DNA of 64,000 nucleotides from Paracoccus aerius (GTDB taxonomy: Bacteria; Pseudomonadota; Alphaproteobacteria; Rhodobacterales; Rhodobacteraceae), in NCBI RefSeq assembly GCF_014656455.1, contig NZ_BNCL01000002.1:310001-374000 (forward strand), in the 5' to 3' direction. The position numbers and the translations under genes were made by a program. Below are positions 16,610-25,113 of this stretch, in pieces. How positions within the stretch are numbered: position 1 is the first letter of the stretch; the number at the start of each line of letters is the position of its first letter. Under the pieces are notes generated by a model. It worked only from the letters and a program-made list of their open reading frames with translations, was not told the DNA's origin and did no database searches.

Positions 16610-17997
16610 CGGGCGCGGATCCTTTCCATGACGGCGATATCGGGCGCGGGCAGGGCGGCGACCGCATCGGCCAGGGGCGCAAGCGCCGGATGGGCCAGGT
16701 TGCGCCGGACATATCCCCAGACGCGCGGCATGAAGTTCAGGTATCGCGGCTTGCCGTCGCGAATGCAAAGCCGGGTGAAGATCCCCATGATCCGCAGGTT
16801 CCGCTGCGCGCCCAGCAGCGCATAGGCAGCGCGGAAGCGGTCATCGTCCAACCCCGTCGCAGCCAGATAGCGGGCGATGCAGGCGGCCTCGACCCCGGGG
16901 TCCACGTCGCGGCGCGCGTCCTGCAGGGCTGAAACCAGGTCATAGGCCGGATGACAGGCCACCGCGTCCTGATAGTCGATCAGGCCCAAGGGCGCATTGC
17001 CCCGCCAGATCAGGTTTTCCGCATGGAAATCGCGCAGGGACAGGACCGGCGGCACATCGGCGGCCAGATCCGCGTGCAGGCGGGCGATCAGGGGCGCGAT
17101 CTCCTCTCCGCCACTGCCGCCCGCTGCCTGCGGATAACATTCCGCGAAAAGCTCGACCTGTTCGGCCAGAGTCGGCCCGTCCAGCGGGGCCACGAAACCG
17201 GGCACGGGATGGCGGTGCAGGTCCACCAGCAGGTCGGTGATCCGGTCATAGATCACGGGCGCCATGGCGGGATCGCGTTCCAGCACGCGGGCCACAAGGT
17301 CGTCGCCCAGATCCTCGACCAGCAGCAGTCCCGCCGCCTGGTCCTGCGCCAGGATCGCGGGCGCGCCAAGGCCGTGGCCGCGCAGCCACTCTGTCATCGC
17401 CACGAAGGGCGCGCAGGCGCCCGAGGGATCGTCCATCAGCACCGCGCTGCCCCCCGCGCCCGTCAGCCGGAAATAGCGCCGGGCCGAGGCATCGCCTGCC
17501 AGCGGCACCACCCGCGCATCCGCCCAACCCGCGCCCGCCACGAAAACCGCGCGGGCGGCGACCCGCGCGGCGTCGGGTGCGATCAGGGTGACGCTGCGCA
17601 GATCGGGATCGGCATGGGCGGCGATGGACAGCGTGAGCGCCCCGTGGGGCAGCCGTTCCAGCCGGTCGGGCCATTCGATCAGGCAGATCGCATCGGTCAA
17701 CGCCTCGTCCAGGCCCAGTTCCGCCAGTTCCGACGGATCTGTGAGGCGATACAGGTCGGCGTGCCAGATCTCGGACCCCATCGGATCGGCATAGGTCTGG
17801 ACCAGGGTGAAGGTGGGGCTTGGCACATCCTCGGCCGCGTCGCCCTGGCGGGCGCGGATGAAGGCGCGGGCGAAATGGGTCTTGCCGGCGCCCACCGGCC
17901 CGTCCAGCAGGATCGTCTGCCCCGGCCGGGTCGTGGCAGCCAGCATCCGCGCCAGGGCGGCGGTCAGGTCTTCATCGGCGATCAGGCGCATTGTCAT
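16597..17997 (-). CDS. Fusion of TsaE ATPase and AmgK-type aminosugar kinase
   Basis: A single 466-residue frame joins two proteins. Residues 1-150 are TsaE, the ATPase needed for t6A37 tRNA modification: Walker A GPVGAGKT at 33-40, SPTFTLVQ at 60-67, HADLYRL at 79-85, IEWPDRL at 107-113. Residues from about 160 to 466 are an APH-fold kinase: LAGDASARRYFRL at 166-178, catalytic Asp323 in LRDFHAENLIWRG, and metal-binding Asp341 in LIDYQDAV. The latter resembles AmgK, which phosphorylates MurNAc and GlcNAc at C1. The adjoining MurU-like gene supports that assignment. No frameshift or stop marks the junction. Confidence 0.85.
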   Translation of the reverse strand: MTMRLIADEDLTAALARMLAATTRPGQTILLDGPVGAGKTHFARAFIRARQGDAAEDVPSPTFTLVQTYADPMGSEIWHADLYRLTDPSELAELGLDEALTDAICLIEWPDRLERLPHGALTLSIAAHADPDLRSVTLIAPDAARVAARAVFVAGAGWADARVVPLAGDASARRYFRLTGAGGSAVLMDDPSGACAPFVAMTEWLRGHGLGAPAILAQDQAAGLLLVEDLGDDLVARVLERDPAMAPVIYDRITDLLVDLHRHPVPGFVAPLDGPTLAEQVELFAECYPQAAGGSGGEEIAPLIARLHADLAADVPPVLSLRDFHAENLIWRGNAPLGLIDYQDAVACHPAYDLVSALQDARRDVDPGVEAACIARYLAATGLDDDRFRAAYALLGAQRNLRIMGIFTRLCIRDGKPRYLNFMPRVWGYVRRNLAHPALAPLADAVAALPAPDIAVMERIRARCAR

Positions 17998-18104
17998 GGG
18001 CTTGTTCTAGCGGCTTCGTCGGGCGGGGGGAACCATCCGTGAACGGCGCCCGTGGCATGTGGCGGCAAAGCCGCTAAACTGCGACCAAGGAAAAGGAGGC
18101 CCCG

Positions 18105-18707
18105 ATGTTCCGCACTGCCCTTGCCCTGACACTTGCCCTTGCCGGTCCCGCCCTTGCCACGCAGGAATACATCCTGCCCACCCTGTTCGATGTGACGGGC
18201 GTCGCTTCCGATGACGTGCTGAACATCCGGGCCGAACCCAATGCCAAGGCAGCCATCATCGGCACCCTGGCCCCTGACGCCTTCCGGATCGAGGTGGTCG
18301 AGGAACGCCAGGGCTGGGCACGGGTCAACACGGGCGAGGGGTCGGGCTGGGTCTCGGCGCGCTATCTGGCCTATCGCACCGATGTCTGGCAGCCGGGGGA
18401 ACTGCCGCCCGCTTTCCGCTGCCTGGGGACCGAGCCTTTCTGGGACGCCAAGGTGGAAGGCGGCGATCTGGTTTTGCGCAGCCCCGACGATCAGGCGGGC
18501 GACCGCCGTCCGGTGCAGGGCGTGCTGGACAGCGGCATCTTCCGCGATCCGTCGAGGGTGGTCGTGGCGCGGGACATGACGCTGTTCTCGCATCCCCAGA
18601 TCTGTTCGGACGGGATGTCGGACCGGCTGTTCGGGCTGGCGGCAACGCTGGTGCTGCATGGGGAACAGCCGTCCCTGCTGTCGGGCTGCTGCACGATCCA
18701 GCCGTAA
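18105..18707 (+). CDS. Secreted SH3-domain protein with C-terminal COG3650-like domain
   Basis: This 200-residue protein has a signal peptide (about 1-19, ending PALA). Next is a bacterial SH3 domain (about 35-88) with [18 protein letters not shown] and [21 protein letters not shown]-terminal domain opens [19 protein letters not shown], the C-x-G-x-EPFW pattern of a poorly known envelope protein family. It contains Cys102 and three cysteines near the end (ICSDGM, GCCTIQP) that could form periplasmic disulfides. Substrate and partners are unknown. It diverges from the tsaE-amgK gene. Confidence 0.7.
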   Translation: MFRTALALTLALAGPALATQEYILPTLFDVTGVASDDVLNIRAEPNAKAAIIGTLAPDAFRIEVVEERQGWARVNTGEGSGWVSARYLAYRTDVWQPGELPPAFRCLGTEPFWDAKVEGGDLVLRSPDDQAGDRRPVQGVLDSGIFRDPSRVVVARDMTLFSHPQICSDGMSDRLFGLAATLVLHGEQPSLLSGCCTIQP

Positions 18708-18723
18708 GGGGCGTGATGCGGGG

Positions 18724-19560
18724 CTAGTTCAGCCCCAGCACGTCCTGCATGTCGTATTCGCCCGGTCCCTTGTCCTGGCCCCAGATCGCCGCGCGGATCG
18801 CGCCGCGCGCGAAGATCGCCCGGTCGGTCGCCAGATGGCGCAGGACGATCCGTTCGCCCTCGCCCGCGAAGATCACGTCATGTTCGCCCACCACGTCGCC
18901 GCCCCGGATGGCCGCAAAGCCGATGCTGCCGGGCTCGCGCGCGCCGGTGATGCCTTCGCGCGCGGGCGTACGCAGTTCGGCCAGCGTCCTGCCGCGCCCT
19001 TCGGCGGCGGCCTCGCCCAGCATCAGCGCGGTGCCCGAGGGCGCATCGACCTTCATGCGGTGATGGGCCTCGACCACTTCGATGTCCCAATCCTCGCCCA
19101 GGGCGGCGGCGACCTTGCGGGTCAGGCCAACCAGCAGGTTCACGCCCAGGCTCATGTTGCCGGCGCGGATGATGGGCGCGTGGCGCGCGGCGGCCTTGAG
19201 GTAATCCAGATGCGCCTGTTCCAGACCGGTGGTGCCGATCACATGGACCGCGCGGGCCTGCGCGGTCAGTTCGGCAAAGGCGACCGTGGCGGCAGGGGCG
19301 GTGAAATCGATCACCGCCTGCGCCTGCGCGATGACCGCCACCGCATCGTCGCTGACTGTCACGCCGACCGGCGCCCCGCCCAAGCATTCACCCACGTCAC
19401 GGCCGATCCAGGGATGGCCCGCGCGTTCCAGGGCGCCCGCCAGCCGCACCTCTGGGTGCTCGGCGATCAGGCGGACCAGCATCCGCCCCATCCGGCCCGA
19501 GGCGCCGGTGACGACGATCCCCGGCAAGGCGGGCGCGTCCGTGTTCTGCAAATCGCTCAT
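18724..19560 (-). CDS. dapB: 4-hydroxy-tetrahydrodipicolinate reductase DapB
   Basis: This 278-residue enzyme reduces HTPA with NAD(P)H in the diaminopimelate/lysine pathway. The dinucleotide motif GASGRMG lies at 19-25, and the catalytic segment [15 protein letters not shown] contains His166, His167 and Lys170. [13 protein letters not shown] and [11 protein letters not shown] are further family blocks. The ATG at 19560 gives the conserved start and family length; the same frame is open upstream through the antisense of rbfA, which is not coding. It diverges from rbfA. Confidence 0.95.
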   Translation of the reverse strand: MSDLQNTDAPALPGIVVTGASGRMGRMLVRLIAEHPEVRLAGALERAGHPWIGRDVGECLGGAPVGVTVSDDAVAVIAQAQAVIDFTAPAATVAFAELTAQARAVHVIGTTGLEQAHLDYLKAAARHAPIIRAGNMSLGVNLLVGLTRKVAAALGEDWDIEVVEAHHRMKVDAPSGTALMLGEAAAEGRGRTLAELRTPAREGITGAREPGSIGFAAIRGGDVVGEHDVIFAGEGERIVLRHLATDRAIFARGAIRAAIWGQDKGPGEYDMQDVLGLN

Positions 19561-19629
19561 GGGGCCTCCGGTGTTTTCCCGCCTCATATCCCGTTGCGGC
19601 GCGCCCCGCGACCCCCTACATCGGGACGC

Positions 19630-20049
19630 ATGGCACAGAACCGTTTTTCCCATGGCTCCGGCCCCTCGCAGCGGCAGCTTCGCGTGGGCGAGCTGATCCG
19701 CCGCACCCTGTCCGACGTGCTGTTGCGCGCCGACGTGCATGACCCGGACCTGAACCGCCATTCGATCACCGTCGGCGAGGTTCGCACCTCGCCCGACCTG
19801 AAGGTGGCGACAGCCTATGTGCTTCCCCTGGGTGGCAACGACGCCGAGGAGGCCCTGGCCGCGCTGCGCCGCAATTCGGCCGAGCTGCGCCACCTGGTCG
19901 CCAAGGCGATGACGCTGAAATACGCGCCGCAACTGCGTTTCCAGCTGGACGAGACCTTTGACCGCCTGGACGACACCCGCCGCCTGTTCGCCGACGAACG
20001 CGTCCGCCGCGACGTGGAAGGCGTGGACGAGGACGGCGATGAGGATTGA
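19630..20049 (+). CDS. rbfA: 30S ribosome-binding factor RbfA
   Basis: This 139-residue KH-like protein assists late 30S subunit maturation and cold adaptation. Recognisable features are [37 protein letters not shown] and the C-terminal [18 protein letters not shown]. The acidic tail [10 protein letters not shown] is a common extra in alphaproteobacteria. It overlaps the next gene by 11 bases, and truB follows that gene, preserving the usual rbfA-truB linkage with one insertion. Confidence 0.94.
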   Translation: MAQNRFSHGSGPSQRQLRVGELIRRTLSDVLLRADVHDPDLNRHSITVGEVRTSPDLKVATAYVLPLGGNDAEEALAALRRNSAELRHLVAKAMTLKYAPQLRFQLDETFDRLDDTRRLFADERVRRDVEGVDEDGDED

Positions 20050-20794
20050 CCTGCGCCCCCTGGGCATGGCGGTCGGAATGCTGTTCGCGATGGCGATCCC
20101 GGCATCGGCCGATGGCTGCGGCCGCATGACCCATGACGGCCAGGGCTATGTCGTCTGCGAGGTCTCGGCCGCGCAGGAACCCGCGCTGCGCTTGTGGCAG
20201 GACGGCGCGGACGGCCAGCCGCTGCGTAACTTCAGCAATGTCCGCGCGACCCTGGGGCAGGGCGAGAGCCTGGCCTTCGCCATGAATGCGGGGATGTATC
20301 ACGCCGACTACCGGCCCGTAGGGCTGCTGGTCATCGACGGGGTGGAGTTGCAACCCATCGTCACGGGGGCCAGCAACGACAATTTCGGGATGCTGCCGAA
20401 CGGCGTCTTCTGCACGGGCGGGGCGCGGCCCTTCCAGGTCATCGAAAGCCGCGCCTTTGCCGAAGCCCGTCCCGATTGCCGCCTTGCCACGCAGTCCGGG
20501 CCGATGCTGGTCATCGACGGCGACCTGCACCCGCGCTTCCTGGTCGATTCCGACAGCCGCTATGTCAGGAACGGCGTCGGCGTCTCGCCCGATGGGCAGA
20601 CGGCATGGTTCGCGATATCGGACCGCGCCGTCACCTTCCACGAGTTTGGCCGCCTGTTCCGCGACGGGCTTGGGGTCCGTGATGCGCTTTATTTCGACGG
20701 CTCGATCAGCCGGCTTTATGCACCGGGGGTGAACCGGGCGGATTTCGGGCGTTCGCTGGGGCCGATCATCGGGCTGGTCGAAAGCGCCGGGTGA
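20039..20794 (+). CDS. Secreted phosphodiester glycosidase (NAGPA-like) domain protein
   Basis: This 251-residue protein has a signal peptide (about 1-24, ending ASA). The mature part matches the NAGPA-type domain also found in bacterial envelope proteins: [20 protein letters not shown], a central [16 protein letters not shown] and the C-terminal [16 protein letters not shown]. Mammalian NAGPA uncovers mannose-6-phosphate signals; the bacterial substrate is not known. Its start lies inside the rbfA end (ATG at 20039, 11-base overlap), so translation is coupled. Cys26, Cys40 and two later cysteines could form disulfides. Confidence 0.75.
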   Translation: MRIDLRPLGMAVGMLFAMAIPASADGCGRMTHDGQGYVVCEVSAAQEPALRLWQDGADGQPLRNFSNVRATLGQGESLAFAMNAGMYHADYRPVGLLVIDGVELQPIVTGASNDNFGMLPNGVFCTGGARPFQVIESRAFAEARPDCRLATQSGPMLVIDGDLHPRFLVDSDSRYVRNGVGVSPDGQTAWFAISDRAVTFHEFGRLFRDGLGVRDALYFDGSISRLYAPGVNRADFGRSLGPIIGLVESAG

Positions 20795-20859
20795 TCTGGG
20801 CCGGTTGACCTTGCGCGGGCGGCTGGCTATGCCGCCGCCTTCGCTTTACGGGGGAACCG

Positions 20860-21753
20860 ATGGCACGCAAGAAGGGCCGCGACATCAATGGCTGGCTGAT
20901 CGTGGACAAGCCTGCGGGCGTGACCTCGACCGCGGTGGTGGCCAAGGTCCGCTGGGCGCTTGACGCGAAGAAGGCAGGCCATGCGGGCACGCTGGACCCC
21001 GACGCGACCGGCGTCCTGGCCGTCGCCTTGGGCGAGGCCACCAAGACCGTCGCCACCGTCACCGACGCGCTGAAATGCTATGACTTCACGGTCAACTGGG
21101 GCGCCGAGACCACGACCGACGACGCCTCGGGCGATGTGGTCCGGACCTCGGCCAGCCGTCCCGACCGCGCCGCGATCGAAGCCGCGCTGCCCGCCTTCAC
21201 CGGCAACATCATGCAGGTTCCCCCGGCCTTCTCCGCCGTCAAGGTCGATGGCGAACGCGCCTATGACCTGGCGCGCGAGGGCGAGGACCTGGATCTAGCC
21301 GCGCGTCCCCTATGGGTGCAAAGTCTTGCTTTGCTGGATTGCGACAAAGACACTGCGCGGCTGGAGATGATCTGCGGCAAGGGGGGCTATGTCCGTTCCA
21401 TCGCCCGCGACCTGGGCCGGGCGCTTGGCTGCCTGGGCCATGTGGCGCATCTGCGTCGCACCTGGTCGGGGCCGTTCGAGGCCGAGGGCGCCGTGCCCTT
21501 CGACAGGATCGACCGCAGCGCGCAAGACTGGTTGGACAGCCAGCTTCTGCCGCTGGAGGTCGCGCTGGCCGACCTGCCCATGCTGCGCGCCACGCCGGAA
21601 GGGGCGGTCCGCATCCGCAACGGCAACCCTGGCCAGGTGACGGGCGCGGCGGAATGGGGCGATCTGGTCTGGGTCGCGGATGCCAAGGGTCCGGTCTGCA
21701 TCGGCCGCTATCAGGGCGGGTTGGTGCAGCCGGAACGGGTCTTCAACCTCTAG
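20860..21753 (+). CDS. truB: tRNA pseudouridine(55) synthase TruB
   Basis: This 297-residue enzyme makes pseudouridine 55 in the T loop of tRNAs. The start [20 protein letters not shown] and the catalytic block [13 protein letters not shown] with Asp46 are typical, followed by [15 protein letters not shown] and [17 protein letters not shown]. The length fits the family. Its TAG stop shares the tetranucleotide CTAG with the stop of convergent thiQ. Confidence 0.95.
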   Translation: MARKKGRDINGWLIVDKPAGVTSTAVVAKVRWALDAKKAGHAGTLDPDATGVLAVALGEATKTVATVTDALKCYDFTVNWGAETTTDDASGDVVRTSASRPDRAAIEAALPAFTGNIMQVPPAFSAVKVDGERAYDLAREGEDLDLAARPLWVQSLALLDCDKDTARLEMICGKGGYVRSIARDLGRALGCLGHVAHLRRTWSGPFEAEGAVPFDRIDRSAQDWLDSQLLPLEVALADLPMLRATPEGAVRIRNGNPGQVTGAAEWGDLVWVADAKGPVCIGRYQGGLVQPERVFNL

Positions 21754-22442
21754 CCCAGATAGGCGCGCAGCCCCGGCGGCGGGTTGTCCAGCAGCGGCCC
21801 GGTCGGCGCTGGCGGATGCGCCACGCCGTCATCCACGAGGATCGTCCACGGCGCGAAGCTGCGGGCGTCGTCGGGGTCATGCGTGACCATCAGCACCGTG
21901 GCATCGGTTCGGTCGGCGATGCGGGCCAGCAGGGCCAGCATCTCCCCCTTCAAGGCCGGGCCAAGCGCGGCGAACGGTTCGTCCAGCAGCAGCACGGGCC
22001 GCGCGCGCAGCAGGACGCGCGCCAGGGCCACGCGGCCTTGCTGGCCGCCCGACAGATTGGCGGGGCGGCGGGAGCCCATGCCTTCCAGCCCGACCTCGGC
22101 CAGCACCTGCGCCACGCGGGCGCGCTGCGCCTCCGACAGGCGCAGGTCGGGACGCAGGCCAAGACCCACGTTCTGCGCGACGGTCAGATGCGGGAACAGG
22201 TTCTGGTCCTGGAACAGCATCGACACCGGCCGCTGGCCCGGCGGAAGGGCGGTGATATCCTGTCCATTCACGCGGATGCGGCCCTGGTCTGGCGCCAGGA
22301 ACCCCCCAACCAGCGACAGCAGCGTGGATTTCCCTGACCCGGACGGGCCGATCACCGCCACCCGCGCGCCCTTGGAAATGGTCAGGTCAGCGGACAGGGC
22401 AAAGCTGCCGCGCGTGACGTGGATGCCGTCGAACTCAAGCAA
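21750..22442 (-). CDS. thiQ: Thiamine ABC transporter ATPase ThiQ
   Basis: This 230-residue ABC ATPase energises thiamine/TPP uptake. Walker A GPSGSGKS lies at 32-39, the Q loop is [13 protein letters not shown], the signature is LSGGQQGR, and Walker B is [13 protein letters not shown]. The TTG at 22442 is chosen because it makes the product begin MLEFDGI, in line with E. coli ThiQ. It also lies 5 bases after a G-rich run and overlaps the thiP stop by 8 bases. In-frame GTG (22454) and TTG (22478) are alternatives. Confidence 0.88.
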   Translation of the reverse strand: MLEFDGIHVTRGSFALSADLTISKGARVAVIGPSGSGKSTLLSLVGGFLAPDQGRIRVNGQDITALPPGQRPVSMLFQDQNLFPHLTVAQNVGLGLRPDLRLSEAQRARVAQVLAEVGLEGMGSRRPANLSGGQQGRVALARVLLRARPVLLLDEPFAALGPALKGEMLALLARIADRTDATVLMVTHDPDDARSFAPWTILVDDGVAHPPAPTGPLLDNPPPGLRAYLG

Positions 22443-23982
22443 GGCGGCCCCCACGGTCGAAGATCCAGAACAGGCCAAAGCTGATCGCCATCAGCAGCAC
22501 CGCGCAGGCCGAGGCATCGTCCATGCGATAAGAGTTCATCAGCTGGAACAGTTGCAAGGGCAGGGTCGGCCGGTCGCTTGCAAACAATGTGATCACGCCC
22601 AAGTCCCCCATCGCCAGGGCCGCCGCCAGCCCGCCCGCAAAGCCCAGCGGCCGGGCCAGCCGGGGCAGGATCAGATAGCGCAGCCGCGCCAGCCCGCGCA
22701 GATCCAGCGAATCGGCCAGCCGTCCGTAATCCTCGTGCAGCGTCCGCGCGGCGGGAATCAGCGCCCGCAACCCGAAGGGCAGGGCCATCACCGCATTGAT
22801 CGCCACCGTCACGGGCAGCGCAAGCGCCTGTGGCAGGAACCAGCCGCGCAGCAGGATGAACAGCCCCGTGCCCAGCACCAGGGGCGAGGCGATCAGCGGC
22901 AGCATCCCCGCCGTTTCCACCCATCGCATCCGCCCGCGCGCCAGCGCCAGCGCAAGGGTCAGCGAAAAGGCCAGCGCCAGCAGGGCCGAGACCAGCGCCA
23001 TGATCACTGATCGCGCTGCCGCCTGCCAGACCTCGGGCGGCAGGTCGGGGATCTGCGGCAGCCCGCGTGCGATCACGGCAGTCATGGGACAGATCAGGAA
23101 GCCCGCGGCCATTGTGATAACAGTCATGTCGCTAATCCGATGCCAGCCCTCCGGCGCTTCGGGCACGTGATCCGCGTCCAGCCCTGCGCCGAAACCCGCC
23201 GGAACTGCGATCCATCGCGCCAGGGCCATCGCCGCCACGCAGATGCCGATCTGCACCAGCCCCAAGCTTGCCGCCCGCCCCAAGTCGAAGTCGAAGCGGA
23301 AGGCCTGGTAGATTGCCAGTTCCACCGTGGTTGCGCGCGGCCCCCCGCCAAGGGCCAAGGCCACGGTGAAGCTGGTCAGGCAGACCAGGAACACCGCCAG
23401 CCAGACGCCGGGCAGCACCGCCCGCAGCATCGGCCGTTCCAGATGCCGCGCCACGTCGCGGGGGCCAAAGCCCAGCGACGCGGCCAGCCGGAAGCGTTCG
23501 GCGGGGATGGCCTGCCAGCCTTGCAGGACCAGCCGCACTGACAAAGGCAGGTTGAAGAACAGATGCGCCAGGATCACGCCCTGCCAGCCATAGATCGAAA
23601 CCTCGGGCAGGCCCGCTAGGCGCAGGGCCTCGTTGATCGCGCCGTTGCGGCCAAAGACCGCGACCAGTCCCATGATCGCCACGATCACCGGCAGGATGAA
23701 GGGCGCGCCCAGCAGCGTGACCAGGGCCGAGCGCCCCGGAAAAGGCCGCCGCGCCAGGGCGCGGGCGACCGGCACGGCCAGCAGCGCCGACAGCGTGGCC
23801 GACAATGCCGCCTGCCACAGCGTGAACCAGACCGCGCGCCAGTCCCAGGGACCAAGGCCCGCCAGGCCCTGCGCGGCCCAGGCGACCGCGCCCAGCGTTC
23901 CCAGGATCAGCGCCGCCAGCGCCGTTGCGGCAAGCGCGCCCCCGGCCTCGGCCCGCGTCAGCGCGAGAATGCCTGAAGCCAT
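22435..23982 (-). CDS. thiP: Thiamine ABC transporter permease ThiP
   Basis: This 515-residue protein has two fused BPD_transp_1 permease halves, about 12 membrane helices in all. The EAA-like loops lie near IPAERFRLAASLGFG in the first half and LHEDYGRLADSLDLRGLAR in the second. Length and duplication match ThiP. Its ATG overlaps the thiB stop by 25 bases, and its stop overlaps thiQ, so the three subunits are coupled. Confidence 0.92.
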   Translation of the reverse strand: MASGILALTRAEAGGALAATALAALILGTLGAVAWAAQGLAGLGPWDWRAVWFTLWQAALSATLSALLAVPVARALARRPFPGRSALVTLLGAPFILPVIVAIMGLVAVFGRNGAINEALRLAGLPEVSIYGWQGVILAHLFFNLPLSVRLVLQGWQAIPAERFRLAASLGFGPRDVARHLERPMLRAVLPGVWLAVFLVCLTSFTVALALGGGPRATTVELAIYQAFRFDFDLGRAASLGLVQIGICVAAMALARWIAVPAGFGAGLDADHVPEAPEGWHRISDMTVITMAAGFLICPMTAVIARGLPQIPDLPPEVWQAAARSVIMALVSALLALAFSLTLALALARGRMRWVETAGMLPLIASPLVLGTGLFILLRGWFLPQALALPVTVAINAVMALPFGLRALIPAARTLHEDYGRLADSLDLRGLARLRYLILPRLARPLGFAGGLAAALAMGDLGVITLFASDRPTLPLQLFQLMNSYRMDDASACAVLLMAISFGLFWIFDRGGRLA

Positions 23983-24938
23983 TCGTCAAGTGCCGGCTGG
24001 CGCAGGGCTTCGGCCTCGTTCTCGCTATAGAACAGGGTCTTTTCGGGGCGCGGCAGGTCGCGCATCACCTGGGGCCACTGGTCCTGGGGCAGCTTGGCGG
24101 GCAGCGACCAGTTGGCCAGCGGAATGGTCGCCTGAAACCCGGGTGTCAGGATCCAGTCCATGAAGGCCTGCGCCAGTTCCGGCTGGTCTGTGGTGCGGAC
24201 CTGTGCCGCGACCTCGGCCATGAAGTAATGGCCTTCGGGGAAGATCGCGGCCTTCTTGGTCACGTCATCCTCGGCTGCGATGTGATATGCGGGCGAGGTG
24301 GTATAGGACAGGACCATGTCGGCCTCTCCTTCCGTGAACATCCCGTAGGATTCGGACCAGCCCTTGGTCACGGTCAGCACCTTGGGGGCAAGCTTGGCCC
24401 AGGCGTCGGGTGCCTGGTCGCCATAGACCGACTTCACCCACAAGAGCAGCGCCAGGCCGCTGACCGAAGACCGCGGATCCTGGATCACGATCTTCAGGTC
24501 GTCGGGCGCCTCCAGCAGTTCGGCGAAACTGGCAGGCGGATTTTCCAGCCGGGTTTCGTCATAGACAAAGGCCGTCTCGCCCCAGTTGTAGGGCAGGAAG
24601 ATGTCGTCGGTCCATCCGATCGGCAGCGACAGGCTGGTCGTGTCCTGCCCGTGCGGCGCGAAAAGGCCGGATGCCCGGGCGCGGGCAGTCACGTCGGTGT
24701 TGAGGCCGAAGACGATGTCGGCCTCGGTCCGTTCGCCCTCCATCAGGATGCGCGACAACTCGTCCCCGGTCATGAAGCGCAGGTCGCAGTCGCAGAAGGC
24801 CTCGAACCCTTCCTCGATCTTCGGGCCGGGCCCCCATTCGCTGGTGATGGATTCGCCCGCATAGACGGTCAGGACGGGCTTGTCCTGCGCCACGGCGGGG
24901 GTGGCGGCCAGAAGGGCAAGCATCACGGGCAGTTTCAT
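23958..24938 (-). CDS. thiB: Periplasmic thiamine-binding protein ThiB (TbpA)
   Basis: This 326-residue protein has a signal peptide (1-17, ending AVA) and a periplasmic binding fold typical of thiamine/TPP receptors: LTVYAGESITSEWGPGPKIEE, the paired cysteines CDC at about 49-51, and WTDDIFLPYNWGETAFVYDE. It delivers thiamine to ThiPQ. A TPP riboswitch lies about 43 bases upstream of the start, which fixes both function and regulation. Confidence 0.94.
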   Translation of the reverse strand: MKLPVMLALLAATPAVAQDKPVLTVYAGESITSEWGPGPKIEEGFEAFCDCDLRFMTGDELSRILMEGERTEADIVFGLNTDVTARARASGLFAPHGQDTTSLSLPIGWTDDIFLPYNWGETAFVYDETRLENPPASFAELLEAPDDLKIVIQDPRSSVSGLALLLWVKSVYGDQAPDAWAKLAPKVLTVTKGWSESYGMFTEGEADMVLSYTTSPAYHIAAEDDVTKKAAIFPEGHYFMAEVAAQVRTTDQPELAQAFMDWILTPGFQATIPLANWSLPAKLPQDQWPQVMRDLPRPEKTLFYSENEAEALRQPALDEWLQAFSR

Positions 24939-24980
24939 CGCCGTATCCTTTCCACAAGTGGTTCGAAAGAAAGGACAGCG

Positions 24981-25062
24981 TCACCTTCCCTCCGCCGGTG
25001 TTAGCCGGATCAGGTTCAACGGGTCCGCTTTCGCGTCTCAGCCGGATGGCCCCCCGAGGTGC
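24981..25062 (-). ncRNA. TPP riboswitch (THI element)
   Basis: The minus-strand leader of thiB contains the conserved TPP aptamer. P1 forms from CACCT (25061-25057) and AGGTG (24986-24982). The core has GGCTGAGAC on the 5' arm, then TTGAACCTGATCCGG, a CCGGC/GCCGG-type P4/P5 arm, and GGAGGGAAGGT at the 3' end. The aptamer ends 43 bases before the thiB ATG, so ligand binding probably hides the ribosome site (AAAGGAT) or causes early termination. No separate terminator hairpin is obvious, which favours translational control. Confidence 0.93.
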
Positions 25063-25113
25063 CTTTGAATGTAGGGATTTCGCAGCCCGCCGCAAGCGGC
25101 TAGAAACGCCGCC

